From the NCBI GenBank assembly GCA_905233515.1, contig CAJOEQ010000037.1:1-7956 (forward strand): a DNA stretch of 7,956 nucleotides, written 5' to 3'. The position numbers were made by a program, and so were the translations under genes. Position 1 is the stretch's first letter. Each line of letters starts with the position of its first letter. Shown here piece by piece: positions 1-5,978 of this stretch. The stretch is from an uncultured Synergistales bacterium. Its GTDB lineage: Bacteria; Synergistota; Synergistia; Synergistales; Aminobacteriaceae. Below the pieces are notes generated by a model. It saw only the letters and a list, made by a program, of their open reading frames with translations, searched no databases and was not told the origin of the DNA.

Positions 1-6
1 TATAAA

Positions 7-1356
7 TTAACTTGCTGCCTGTTCAGTTTGTGCCGGTGCTGTAGGATAAGGCGCGAGATTAAGCAATCTTTTATCAGTATCGTCAAAACTCGTTTTATCT
101 TCGACTCTTTGAGATAAAAAATTTCTAACATTTTCCATGTTAGCAAGTGCCCAGTCAACCCGCATATTACTGCCTGACTTATAAGCACCGATATTAATTA
201 AATCTTCTGACTCTGCATAAGTAGCTAATAAATCTCTGACTCTTGCTGCTGCGTCTAAATGTTCACGAGATACAAGAGCGGGCATTACACGACTCACGCT
301 GTCTAATACACTTACTGCGGGATAAAAATTTCTTGCTGCAATTTTACGCGATAAAACAATATGACCGTCAAGAATTCCCCTCACTGTATCTGCAACGGGT
401 TCATTCATATCATCGCCGTCGACTAAGACCGTATAAATTCCCGTAATGCTTCCTACTTCACCAGCTCCGGCGCGTTCTAACAATCTTGGCAGCATCTCAA
501 AAACTGAAGGTGCTGGAGGTTCGCCGATTGCTAGACCTATTTCACGTTGAGCGCGGGCGACTCTTGTAACAGTGTCCATCATCAATAAAACGTCCTTCCC
601 CTGATCCCTGAAATATTCGGCGATTGCTGTAGCTGTCATTGCAGATTTAAGCCTGATTAATGCCGGCTGATCCGACGTAGCAATAACTAATACAGAACGT
701 TTTAAACCTTCAGGGCCTAAATCGCGCTCAATGAATTCCCGGACTTCGCGGCCACGTTCACCGACTAAAGAAATCACGTTTACATCAGCAGTAGTATATC
801 GCGCCATCATTCCTAAAAGAGTACTCTTCCCTACGCCTGAACCTGCAAAAATTCCGATTCTCTGACCTTTTCCAAGTGTGAGCATTCCATCAACGACTCT
901 GACTCCGACTGACAGGGGAGTATCTACCATTTTGCGCCTTAATGGATGAGGCGGAGTCGCGTATAACGGGTAAAAATCACTCGCAGCAATCGGGCCTTTA
1001 TCGTCAATGGGATTGCCTAAACCGTCAAGGACTCGCCCGAGCAATGCATCACCGACAGGAACTTCAAGCGGCCTATTTGTTGAGACAACATCACAGCCGG
1101 GGCCGACTTCCTGTAAAGCTCCTAAGGGCATTAATAACACTCTATCTTCTCGGAATCCTACAACTTCAGCGTCTAACTCGTGCGAACCGTCGCGAAAACA
1201 AATTTTGCATAAATCCCCGACTCTCACGTCAGGCCCTTGAGACTCTGCTACCAGTCCTACAACCTGAACTATACGGCCATTAATTTTTATTAGCGGTTTC
1301 TGCAATAAATCAACGCTGAATAACTGAAATAAATTTATATCGTCTAAATCTTTCAT
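7..1356 (-). CDS. fliI: Flagellar export ATPase FliI (complete, 449 aa)
   Basis: This is the ATPase of the flagellar type III export apparatus. It acts at the cytoplasmic face of the basal body and helps drive unfolding and delivery of rod, hook and filament subunits. The sequence shows an F1-like N-terminal beta-barrel domain (about residues 22-95) and a RecA-like core. The core has a Walker A motif GSGVGKST at 172-179 with Lys177, the GERGREV motif at 199-205 with the expected catalytic Glu200, and a Walker B strand ending at Asp261. The 23-residue distance from Lys177 to Glu200 fits the family. Within the usual alpha/beta-ATPase signature, YPAVSVLDSVSR (345-356) has Ser349 where Asp or Asn is common. 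Length is typical. The ATG lies 3 bp after the fliH stop and has only a weak AGAAG-like ribosome site, which suggests coupling to fliH. The stop is TAA. Orthology to FliI rather than a virulence ATPase follows from the neighbours. Confidence 0.97.
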   Translation of the reverse strand: MKDLDDINLFQLFSVDLLQKPLIKINGRIVQVVGLVAESQGPDVRVGDLCKICFRDGSHELDAEVVGFREDRVLLMPLGALQEVGPGCDVVSTNRPLEVPVGDALLGRVLDGLGNPIDDKGPIAASDFYPLYATPPHPLRRKMVDTPLSVGVRVVDGMLTLGKGQRIGIFAGSGVGKSTLLGMMARYTTADVNVISLVGERGREVREFIERDLGPEGLKRSVLVIATSDQPALIRLKSAMTATAIAEYFRDQGKDVLLMMDTVTRVARAQREIGLAIGEPPAPSVFEMLPRLLERAGAGEVGSITGIYTVLVDGDDMNEPVADTVRGILDGHIVLSRKIAARNFYPAVSVLDSVSRVMPALVSREHLDAAARVRDLLATYAESEDLINIGAYKSGSNMRVDWALANMENVRNFLSQRVEDKTSFDDTDKRLLNLAPYPTAPAQTEQAAS

Positions 1357-1359
1357 AGT

Positions 1360-2298
1360 TTAATCTTCTTTCGCTGCTTGCTGGAAAACTTCATCGACTA
1401 CTGACTCTATTTGACTTAATTGAGTCTTCCAGCGGGCATCATAGACTCCTAGACTCGTTTCTACTAAGCATGAGCCTTTTTCTACGCTTGGATCTGCTTT
1501 GATTTCTAAACGCTTGACTCCCCGTAAAGCCTCCTGAAATTTTGAGTCGATTTCTGACTCGACGTGCTTTAAATCATCGGGCGATACGTAAATTAAAACT
1601 TGATTTTTATCGCTCAAACGGGTTAATAACTCAGTCAATACAGAATCAATCGTGTCAGGGTTTAATTCGACTTGACGCTGTAACATTCTGCGTAACATTT
1701 CAGTCCAGACTCTTATTAATTTAGGCTGATTTAATTTCACGAGTTCTGCAAAATTTTCATTAAGTTTTTTCCCTAGATTATCAATTACTCCGGCCAAGTC
1801 CGAAAATTTTTGTAAATATTCCTGTTCGACTTCTTTACGAGCTTGCGAAATTCCCTCGTTATAGCCTTTATTGTAGCCTTCCTGCTGTGCTTTCTCGCGT
1901 GCCTGATCTGCTATTTTCTTAGCGTTTGAGTTTGCTTCAGATTCTAGAGTTCGCCGCCGTGATTCATATTCGGATTTTATGCCGCCTATTTCGCTTTCGA
2001 GTCTTGCTTTAGCTTCTGACAATTGAGAATTTGCGAGTTCTGCAGTGCTTAAACTGTTAGTGAGTGCCTTAATTTGCGCTGCGAGTTCGTCTAATTCTTG
2101 AGTATTTACTGAAGGGGCGTTTATCTGTAATTTTTGCGTGGAGTTTTTGCCAGCCTTCACAGTTTTTGCGGTCTGTTCGGGCTGGTCGGGTTTAGTGCCT
2201 TCTTGTTTAATTTCACTCTCAAGGATTCCTATTTTTACGGCCTGAGGTAAAAGTCTCACAGTTCGCAGGACTCTTTGATGAGCCAGACCGTTATACAA
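1360..2298 (-). CDS. fliH: Flagellar assembly protein FliH (312 aa, TTG start)
   Basis: FliH binds and regulates the FliI ATPase and docks it to the C ring and export gate; it is related to YscL of injectisomes and to the peripheral stalk of F/V ATPases. The sequence shows a polar N-terminal part (1-65), a long predicted coiled coil (about 66-140), a short GxxxG repeat (Gly141, Gly145, Gly149) typical of FliH, and a globular C-terminal domain (about 165-312) containing the family-like segment GSCLVETSLGVYDARW (275-290). At 312 residues it is longer than the 210-240 residues of well-studied FliH proteins; the excess is N-terminal. The start is TTG, overlapping the fliG stop by 8 bp. It is preferred because GGAGGGG lies 9 bp upstream and no in-frame ATG near the N-terminus competes. 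Function is inferred from the C-terminal motif, the GxxxG repeat and position between fliG and fliI. Confidence 0.93.
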   Translation of the reverse strand: MYNGLAHQRVLRTVRLLPQAVKIGILESEIKQEGTKPDQPEQTAKTVKAGKNSTQKLQINAPSVNTQELDELAAQIKALTNSLSTAELANSQLSEAKARLESEIGGIKSEYESRRRTLESEANSNAKKIADQAREKAQQEGYNKGYNEGISQARKEVEQEYLQKFSDLAGVIDNLGKKLNENFAELVKLNQPKLIRVWTEMLRRMLQRQVELNPDTIDSVLTELLTRLSDKNQVLIYVSPDDLKHVESEIDSKFQEALRGVKRLEIKADPSVEKGSCLVETSLGVYDARWKTQLSQIESVVDEVFQQAAKED

Positions 2299-3319
2299 CT
2301 AACTCGTCCCCTCCGCCGGTAGCGATAACGATTTCGCCCTGTTCTTCCAAGCTCCTTATTACGTTTACTACTTTCTGCTGGGCTTCTTCTACGTCTTTGA
2401 CTCTTACTGGGCCCATGAAATCCATATCTTCCTGTAACATTTCGGCAGCACGCTTTGACATATTCTTGAAAAATTTTGCTTTGAGGTCTTCAGTCGCTCC
2501 CTTAAGTGCCAAGCTAAGTTCTTTGAGATCGACTTCACGCAAAACTCTTTGTAATGATCTGTCATCAAGTTTCATGCTGTCTTCAAATACAAATAATCTT
2601 TTCTTGATTTCTTCAGCGAGTTCGGGGTCATTTTCTTCGAGATATTCCATGATATTGCGTTCTGTTGCTCTGTCAGTGCTGTTCACGATTGCTACAACGG
2701 CATCAATTCCGCCTGCAACTGTGAAATCTTGACCCATAACGGTGCTTAATTTGCGCTCTAACACTCTTTCAACCTCCCGCAAAACTTCCGGAGTTATTCG
2801 ATCCATATTAGCTATTCTTTTCGTAACATCGGCCTGCAAAATGGGATTTAACCCGCTCAGAATCATTGCTGCCTGTGTAGGTTCGAGATATGACAGAATT
2901 AGGGCTATAGTCTGCGGGTGTTCATTCTGAATAAAGCCTAAAATCTGCCCTGCGTCCGTGTGTCTCATGAAATCGAACGGCTTAACCTGAAGGCTTGCTG
3001 TGATTCTGGCCAAAAGACTCTGAGCTCTCTCCGGGCCGAGTGCACGTTCAAGTACGTCTCTTGCATAGTCAACACCTCCGCGCGCCATAAATTCACGAGC
3101 CATTAAAATTTCCTGCGCTTCTTTTAAGACTGTGAGCTTTACGTCGGGCGTTACCTTTCTTAAATTTGCTATTTCAAGCGTAATTAACTCAATTGTTGAG
3201 TCATCAAGTTTTTTATAGACTTCGGGGGCTATCTCATTTCCTAGTGAGACCATCAAGACAGCAACTTTTTCACGTCCTGAAAGCCCTTTAGCTCCTCCGC
3301 TTGCTTCTTCTTTGGGCAT
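2291..3319 (-). CDS. fliG: Flagellar motor switch protein FliG (complete, 342 aa)
   Basis: FliG is the rotor protein of the C ring. It binds FliF through its N-terminal domain, FliM through its middle domain, and meets the MotA stator through charged residues in the C-terminal domain. Visible landmarks are the N-terminal domain (about 10-105), the EHPQ motif at 133-136 for FliM binding, the Gly203-Gly204 linker, the LFVFED version (242-247) of the MFVF switch motif, and the torque helix DDRSLQRVLREVD (252-264) with its conserved charged residues. Met to Leu at 242 is a mild variant. The length matches the family. The ATG has an excellent ribosome site, AAGGAG, 8 bases upstream, and follows the fliF stop by 19 bp. 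The stop codon TAA lies within the overlap with fliH. All key torque residues I can check appear to be kept, so a working rotor is expected. Confidence 0.98.
   Translation of the reverse strand: MPKEEASGGAKGLSGREKVAVLMVSLGNEIAPEVYKKLDDSTIELITLEIANLRKVTPDVKLTVLKEAQEILMAREFMARGGVDYARDVLERALGPERAQSLLARITASLQVKPFDFMRHTDAGQILGFIQNEHPQTIALILSYLEPTQAAMILSGLNPILQADVTKRIANMDRITPEVLREVERVLERKLSTVMGQDFTVAGGIDAVVAIVNSTDRATERNIMEYLEENDPELAEEIKKRLFVFEDSMKLDDRSLQRVLREVDLKELSLALKGATEDLKAKFFKNMSKRAAEMLQEDMDFMGPVRVKDVEEAQQKVVNVIRSLEEQGEIVIATGGGDELVV
2308..2314 (-). promoter_or_regulatory. Strong ribosome binding site for fliH inside fliG
   Basis: On the minus strand the sequence GGAGGGG ends 9 bases before the TTG codon at 2298-2296. 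It lies in the last codons of fliG, where it also encodes Gly and Asp residues of the FliG tail. This near-perfect Shine-Dalgarno match decides the TTG as the fliH start and implies that ribosomes initiate fliH independently as well as by coupling to fliG termination. Confidence 0.8.
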
Positions 3320-3338
3320 TCTGTCAACTCCTTATTAA

Positions 3339-4916
3339 TTAATTGTCCATTGAAAGCCACTCATTAACGAGAGTCGCCATTTCATCAGGATGACTCTTTG
3401 CGTAGGCTTTGAGCTGTTCTTCAAGTACCGCCATTTCACCTTGGAACGCAAGCAAATCCGGTGATGTGAGCATTTCTTGAATAGTCGGGACTTTTTTGCC
3501 TTCTGCCTCGATTTCTTGTACGGCGAGTCTTTGTTTCTTGATTCTCATCCACCAGAATATGCCGATTAATAATAATAACAAGACTATAAATGCGGCAATT
3601 GATCCCGATATAATTCGCCATCTTCGTTCTTGCTGCATTTGTTCGGCCATAGCGTCGGCAAAAGCTGTAGAAAATCTCATAGACCTTACAACTAACGAGT
3701 CGCCGCGCTGTGCATTAAAGCCGATTGCTGAAGATATTACTTCTCTTAATGAGTCTAATCTCTCTTCGCTTAAATTTTCGCCCTTGTCATCAATTAAGAC
3801 TGAAGCCGTTAATCTCCTGACACCGCCGGGCGTTACGATTTGATCTCCTTTTCTTGTTGTTATCTCATAATTTGTCGTAGAATTTGATCTATTATATTCG
3901 CTGTTCACAGTTGACGAATTTATCGCGTAACCGGGTATATTTGTCGTAGTTCCGGGATTTCCGTTTACTGGGTTGCCCTGACCTGTGTAGCTTTCTTCTT
4001 GACGTTCATTACTGCGGGGGACTCCGACTCCTGTCTCAGGATTCGGCGTGTACTCAACAAATGAACTAGTGCGCTTGTCAAAATCTAAATCAACTTTGAC
4101 TCTAACAACAGCAGTCCCGGGGCCGAAAACTTGTTCAAGCATGATTCTTACTTTGTTCTCAAGTTCTCGCTCGTGCTGGCGTTCGAGTTCTCTTTGTACT
4201 GAAGCGACAGAATTTGAACCGTCGGGATTATACATAATCATTGAATCTGAAATCATGTCAGATAAAATTCGCCCTTGAGTGTCAACAACTGTAACAGCGT
4301 CGGGCTGTAGTCCGTCAACACTGTGAGCAACTAAATGAATTATTGATTTAACTTGAGTGGGCCCTATTGTTGCGCCGGGTCTTAATCTCAATAATACTGA
4401 AGCTGTAGAGGGTTTTTGCTGTTCAAGAAATAATCTTTGCTCAGGAATTACGACACTGACTCGGGCGTTCTCGACTTGTGCCATTTGTGAAATTGTGCGC
4501 GCTAATTCTCCTTCTATTGCGCGGGTATATGCGACTCTCTGCTGAAATTCGCTCATTCCCATTTTTGAATCGTCAAATATTTCAAATCCTGTAGTGCCGC
4601 CCTTTGGCAGTCCCATTTGTGCAAGTGTTAATCTAGTCTCGTAAACTGCATTGCCGGGCATTAAAATCGCGTTTGATTTAGGATCTAACCTGTATGAAAT
4701 ATTATTTTCGCGCAAATAATCTACAATAGCCGCCTGATCTTCAACTTCTAAACCGGCATATAAAGGCTCATAGCTTGTTCTGCCAGTCATGAAAATTAAA
4801 GCTATCAACGCCCCGAATACTATAACAATCGCAAGAATTATAGAGATCCTCTGCCAGAGTTTTAACGATGCCCAGAAATTTAAGAAGGAGGCAAACCAGC
4901 GTTTCAAAGTTTCCAT
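3339..4916 (-). CDS. fliF: Flagellar MS-ring protein FliF (complete, 525 aa)
   Basis: FliF builds the MS ring in the inner membrane, the base on which rod, export gate and C ring assemble. The sequence shows a cytoplasmic N-terminus, a first membrane segment at about 25-44, ring-building domains starting with the typical TSYEPLYAGL (47-56) and continuing to about residue 285, a low-complexity linker rich in Asn, Gly, Ser and Thr (about 290-350), a further beta-rich part (about 350-415), and a second membrane segment (about 436-457). The last 20 or so residues, including DEMATLVNEWLSM (511-523), form the helix expected to bind FliG. Length fits the family. The ATG lies 10 bp after the fliE stop, but I see no Shine-Dalgarno sequence before it, so translation probably depends on coupling with fliE. 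The stop is TAA. Confidence 0.98.
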   Translation of the reverse strand: METLKRWFASFLNFWASLKLWQRISIILAIVIVFGALIALIFMTGRTSYEPLYAGLEVEDQAAIVDYLRENNISYRLDPKSNAILMPGNAVYETRLTLAQMGLPKGGTTGFEIFDDSKMGMSEFQQRVAYTRAIEGELARTISQMAQVENARVSVVIPEQRLFLEQQKPSTASVLLRLRPGATIGPTQVKSIIHLVAHSVDGLQPDAVTVVDTQGRILSDMISDSMIMYNPDGSNSVASVQRELERQHERELENKVRIMLEQVFGPGTAVVRVKVDLDFDKRTSSFVEYTPNPETGVGVPRSNERQEESYTGQGNPVNGNPGTTTNIPGYAINSSTVNSEYNRSNSTTNYEITTRKGDQIVTPGGVRRLTASVLIDDKGENLSEERLDSLREVISSAIGFNAQRGDSLVVRSMRFSTAFADAMAEQMQQERRWRIISGSIAAFIVLLLLLIGIFWWMRIKKQRLAVQEIEAEGKKVPTIQEMLTSPDLLAFQGEMAVLEEQLKAYAKSHPDEMATLVNEWLSMDN

Positions 4917-4926
4917 GATTATTTAT

Positions 4927-5268
4927 TTAGCCCGTTATTCTCGATAATGCTTGATAAGCGTCAAGGAATTTATTACGAATTTCCATGACGAGTCTTAATG
5001 CCGTGTCAGCTCGCGATGATGCAAGCACAACATCCGAAATGTCATCAGTATCGCCTATTGATAAATCCCTGATTTTTTTGTCCGCTTGTATTTGTAATTC
5101 ATTGACTTTTTTCAGCGAGTCCGTGAGCATACTTTCAAATGATAATTTAGGAGCTTGCGGTGTAATTGTATTAGGAAGTGTAGCACGGGTATTATATACA
5201 CTTCTTGATATTTCATTAGTTCCGTTCTTTCCGTATACTTGAGAAAAATCTATCAATAGACTATCCAT
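4927..5268 (-). CDS. fliE: Flagellar hook-basal body protein FliE (complete, 113 aa)
   Basis: FliE is a small export substrate that links the MS ring and export gate to the proximal rod. The conserved C-terminal part is clear: SFESMLTDSLKKVNELQ (43-59), then an Asp-rich turn followed by DVVLASSRADTALRL (79-93) and a terminal RNKFLDAYQALSRI segment (98-111). These correspond to the family pattern of an F..ML...L..VN start, a central V..A...A segment and an AYQ...R end. The N-terminal 40 residues are variable, as is usual. The ATG is preceded by GGGAGG with a 10-base spacing. It is the first gene of the minus-strand cluster; upstream there is no flgB or flgC, only the AT-rich gap. A promoter candidate ends about 58 bp before the start. 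The TAA stop is 10 bp from fliF. Confidence 0.95.
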   Translation of the reverse strand: MDSLLIDFSQVYGKNGTNEISRSVYNTRATLPNTITPQAPKLSFESMLTDSLKKVNELQIQADKKIRDLSIGDTDDISDVVLASSRADTALRLVMEIRNKFLDAYQALSRITG

Positions 5269-5325
5269 ATAATAAGAGCCTCCCAGTCAGATATTTTATT
5301 TTTTCGCTCCGTCGATATGCTTTAT

Positions 5326-5353
5326 TTTATATATAACAAGGGCTGCGACTCAA
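5326..5353 (-). promoter_or_regulatory. Candidate sigma70-type promoter of the fliE-fliI transcript
   Basis: On the minus strand a TTGAGT hexamer (5353-5348) is followed after 16 bases by TATAAA (5331-5326). The match to the housekeeping consensus is 4 of 6 at -35 and 5 of 6 at -10. Transcription would begin near 5319, giving a leader of about 50 bases that contains the GGGAGG ribosome site of fliE. I found no convincing sigma28 (TAAA-N15-GCCGATAA) or sigma54 (GG-N10-GC) pattern in this region. The surrounding sequence is AT-rich, so chance matches are possible. Confidence 0.5.
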
Positions 5354-5358
5354 ATACT

Positions 5359-5378
5359 GTCTAGCTTCCTTCTAAGAC
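5359..5378. repeat. Inverted repeat just upstream of the fliE promoter
   Basis: The arms GTCTAG (5359-5364) and CTAAGAC (5372-5378) are complementary apart from one extra A, and are separated by a 7-base spacer. The dyad sits directly upstream of the candidate -35 hexamer for fliE, a usual place for an activator site. It could equally be a chance short palindrome; there is no U-tract, so it does not look like a terminator. Confidence 0.3.
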
Positions 5379-5781
5379 ATTCCCAATTTTTATAAGTCGG
5401 GGAGAATTAGTCCGCCCGTTTTCATAAATTTTTCACAAAGTAATTTTACACCCATAATGCTTTAAATTATTAATCGGCTCAAAATTTTTAACAAATAAAT
5501 TTACTCAAAGCCGCGTTAAAGATTTAAATCATATAAATCAAGGGGCAAAAATATTTTTTCATTATACACTATAAAATTGAGAATTCACGGCATGAGATAT
5601 AAATCAAAATTTGAAGATTTACAAAAAAATTTTTTTTCGTTGAAAAGTTACTTTCATTGAAATATTTTGACAGAAAATTTTTATCATGATTGAGTCTTTT
5701 TCCGCGCATAAAAAAATTAACAACATAGCAAAATTTTTTCCTTTGTGAAGTCTTGCAATAACTAAAATAAATTAACATTTT

Positions 5782-5805
5782 TGTATTAGTAAATGTATTA
5801 GTAAA
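5782..5805. repeat. Perfect 12-bp tandem duplication
   Basis: The unit TGTATTAGTAAA occurs twice back to back (5782-5793 and 5794-5805) with no mismatch. It lies in the AT-rich gap about 175 bp before the DUF4139 start. I see no third copy elsewhere in the window. It could be a paired protein-binding site or simply a slippage duplication. Confidence 0.85.
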
Positions 5806-5851
5806 ATTTGCCTTTCTTGACGTGAAATTTTCTGCTTAAAACATGATTTCA

Positions 5852-5880
5852 TTATAACAATTCCGAGTCTTATATATAAT
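5852..5880 (+). promoter_or_regulatory. Possible promoter of the DUF4139 gene
   Basis: A perfect TATAAT box (5875-5880) is preceded, after 17 bases, by a poor -35 match, TTATAA (5852-5857). A second option is an extended -10 element at 5925-5933 (TG, one base, TATATA), and a TTGACG hexamer at 5817-5822 has no well-spaced -10 box. Transcription from either of the first two would give a leader of roughly 40 to 90 bases. AT-richness makes each call weak on its own. Confidence 0.3.
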
Positions 5881-5959
5881 ATTGAATGAAATTTTTAAAG
5901 TGTAATTTATCGTGTATTTTTCACTGCTATATAATATATTTATCTAGACAGCATATGAA

Positions 5960-5964
5960 AGGAG
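5960..5964 (+). promoter_or_regulatory. Ribosome binding site deciding the DUF4139 start
   Basis: AGGAG lies 14 bases before the ATG at 5979. The spacing is long, but the in-frame ATG at 5955 lies before this site and has no ribosome site of its own, and the one at 5886 has none either. The 5979 start also gives a clean signal peptide, so it is preferred over the two earlier ATGs. Confidence 0.6.
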
Positions 5965-5978
5965 AAAAATATTTATTC

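Larger units (their letters stand above)
5269..5978. other. AT-rich divergent intergenic region, no convincing gene
   Basis: About 710 bp separate the divergent fliE and DUF4139 genes. The stretch is markedly richer in A and T than the flanking genes and has many runs of A or T, the longest being A7 followed by T8 near 5624-5638. A minus-strand open frame at 5569-5778 has no ribosome site, is made of Phe, Lys, Asn and Ile codons as expected from composition, and resembles no family I know, so I treat it as chance. The region holds the fliE promoter candidate, a dyad, a 12-bp tandem duplication and several TATAAT-like boxes on both strands (for example minus-strand 5566-5561). I see no tRNA, riboswitch or clear terminator. 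Confidence 0.75.

Noticed and set aside
942..1283. A 113-residue open frame on the plus strand opposite fliI
   Set aside because: It lies wholly antisense to a clear FliI coding region and has no recognisable domain; the same holds for the shorter plus-strand frames inside fliG, fliF and fliE.
4950..4965. Perfect 5-bp inverted repeat CTTGA/TCAAG inside the 3' end of fliE
   Set aside because: The arms are too short to be meaningful, and the sequence encodes conserved C-terminal FliE residues.
7..5268. Possibility that the cluster is a virulence-type injectisome rather than a flagellum
   Set aside because: FliE, full-length FliF with two membrane segments, and FliG with torque and FliM-binding motifs are specific to flagella.
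5396..5421. Possible hairpin with CGGG and CCCG arms read as a terminator
   Set aside because: The stem is short and interrupted and is not followed by a proper T-run; no gene ends nearby in either direction.
5569..5778. A 69-residue open frame on the minus strand in the AT-rich gap
   Set aside because: No ribosome site precedes its ATG, its residues (Phe, Lys, Asn, Ile, Tyr) are those expected from AT-rich sequence, and it resembles no family I know.
5557..5856. Two copies of TTTCATTATA (5557-5566 and 5847-5856) as a possible repeat pair
   Set aside because: A 10-base match is not surprising within several hundred bases of very AT-rich DNA.
5886..5978. Upstream extension of the DUF4139 protein to the ATG at 5886
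   Set aside because: It would add 31 residues before a clean signal peptide, has no ribosome site, and would leave the AGGAG at 5960-5964 inside the coding region.
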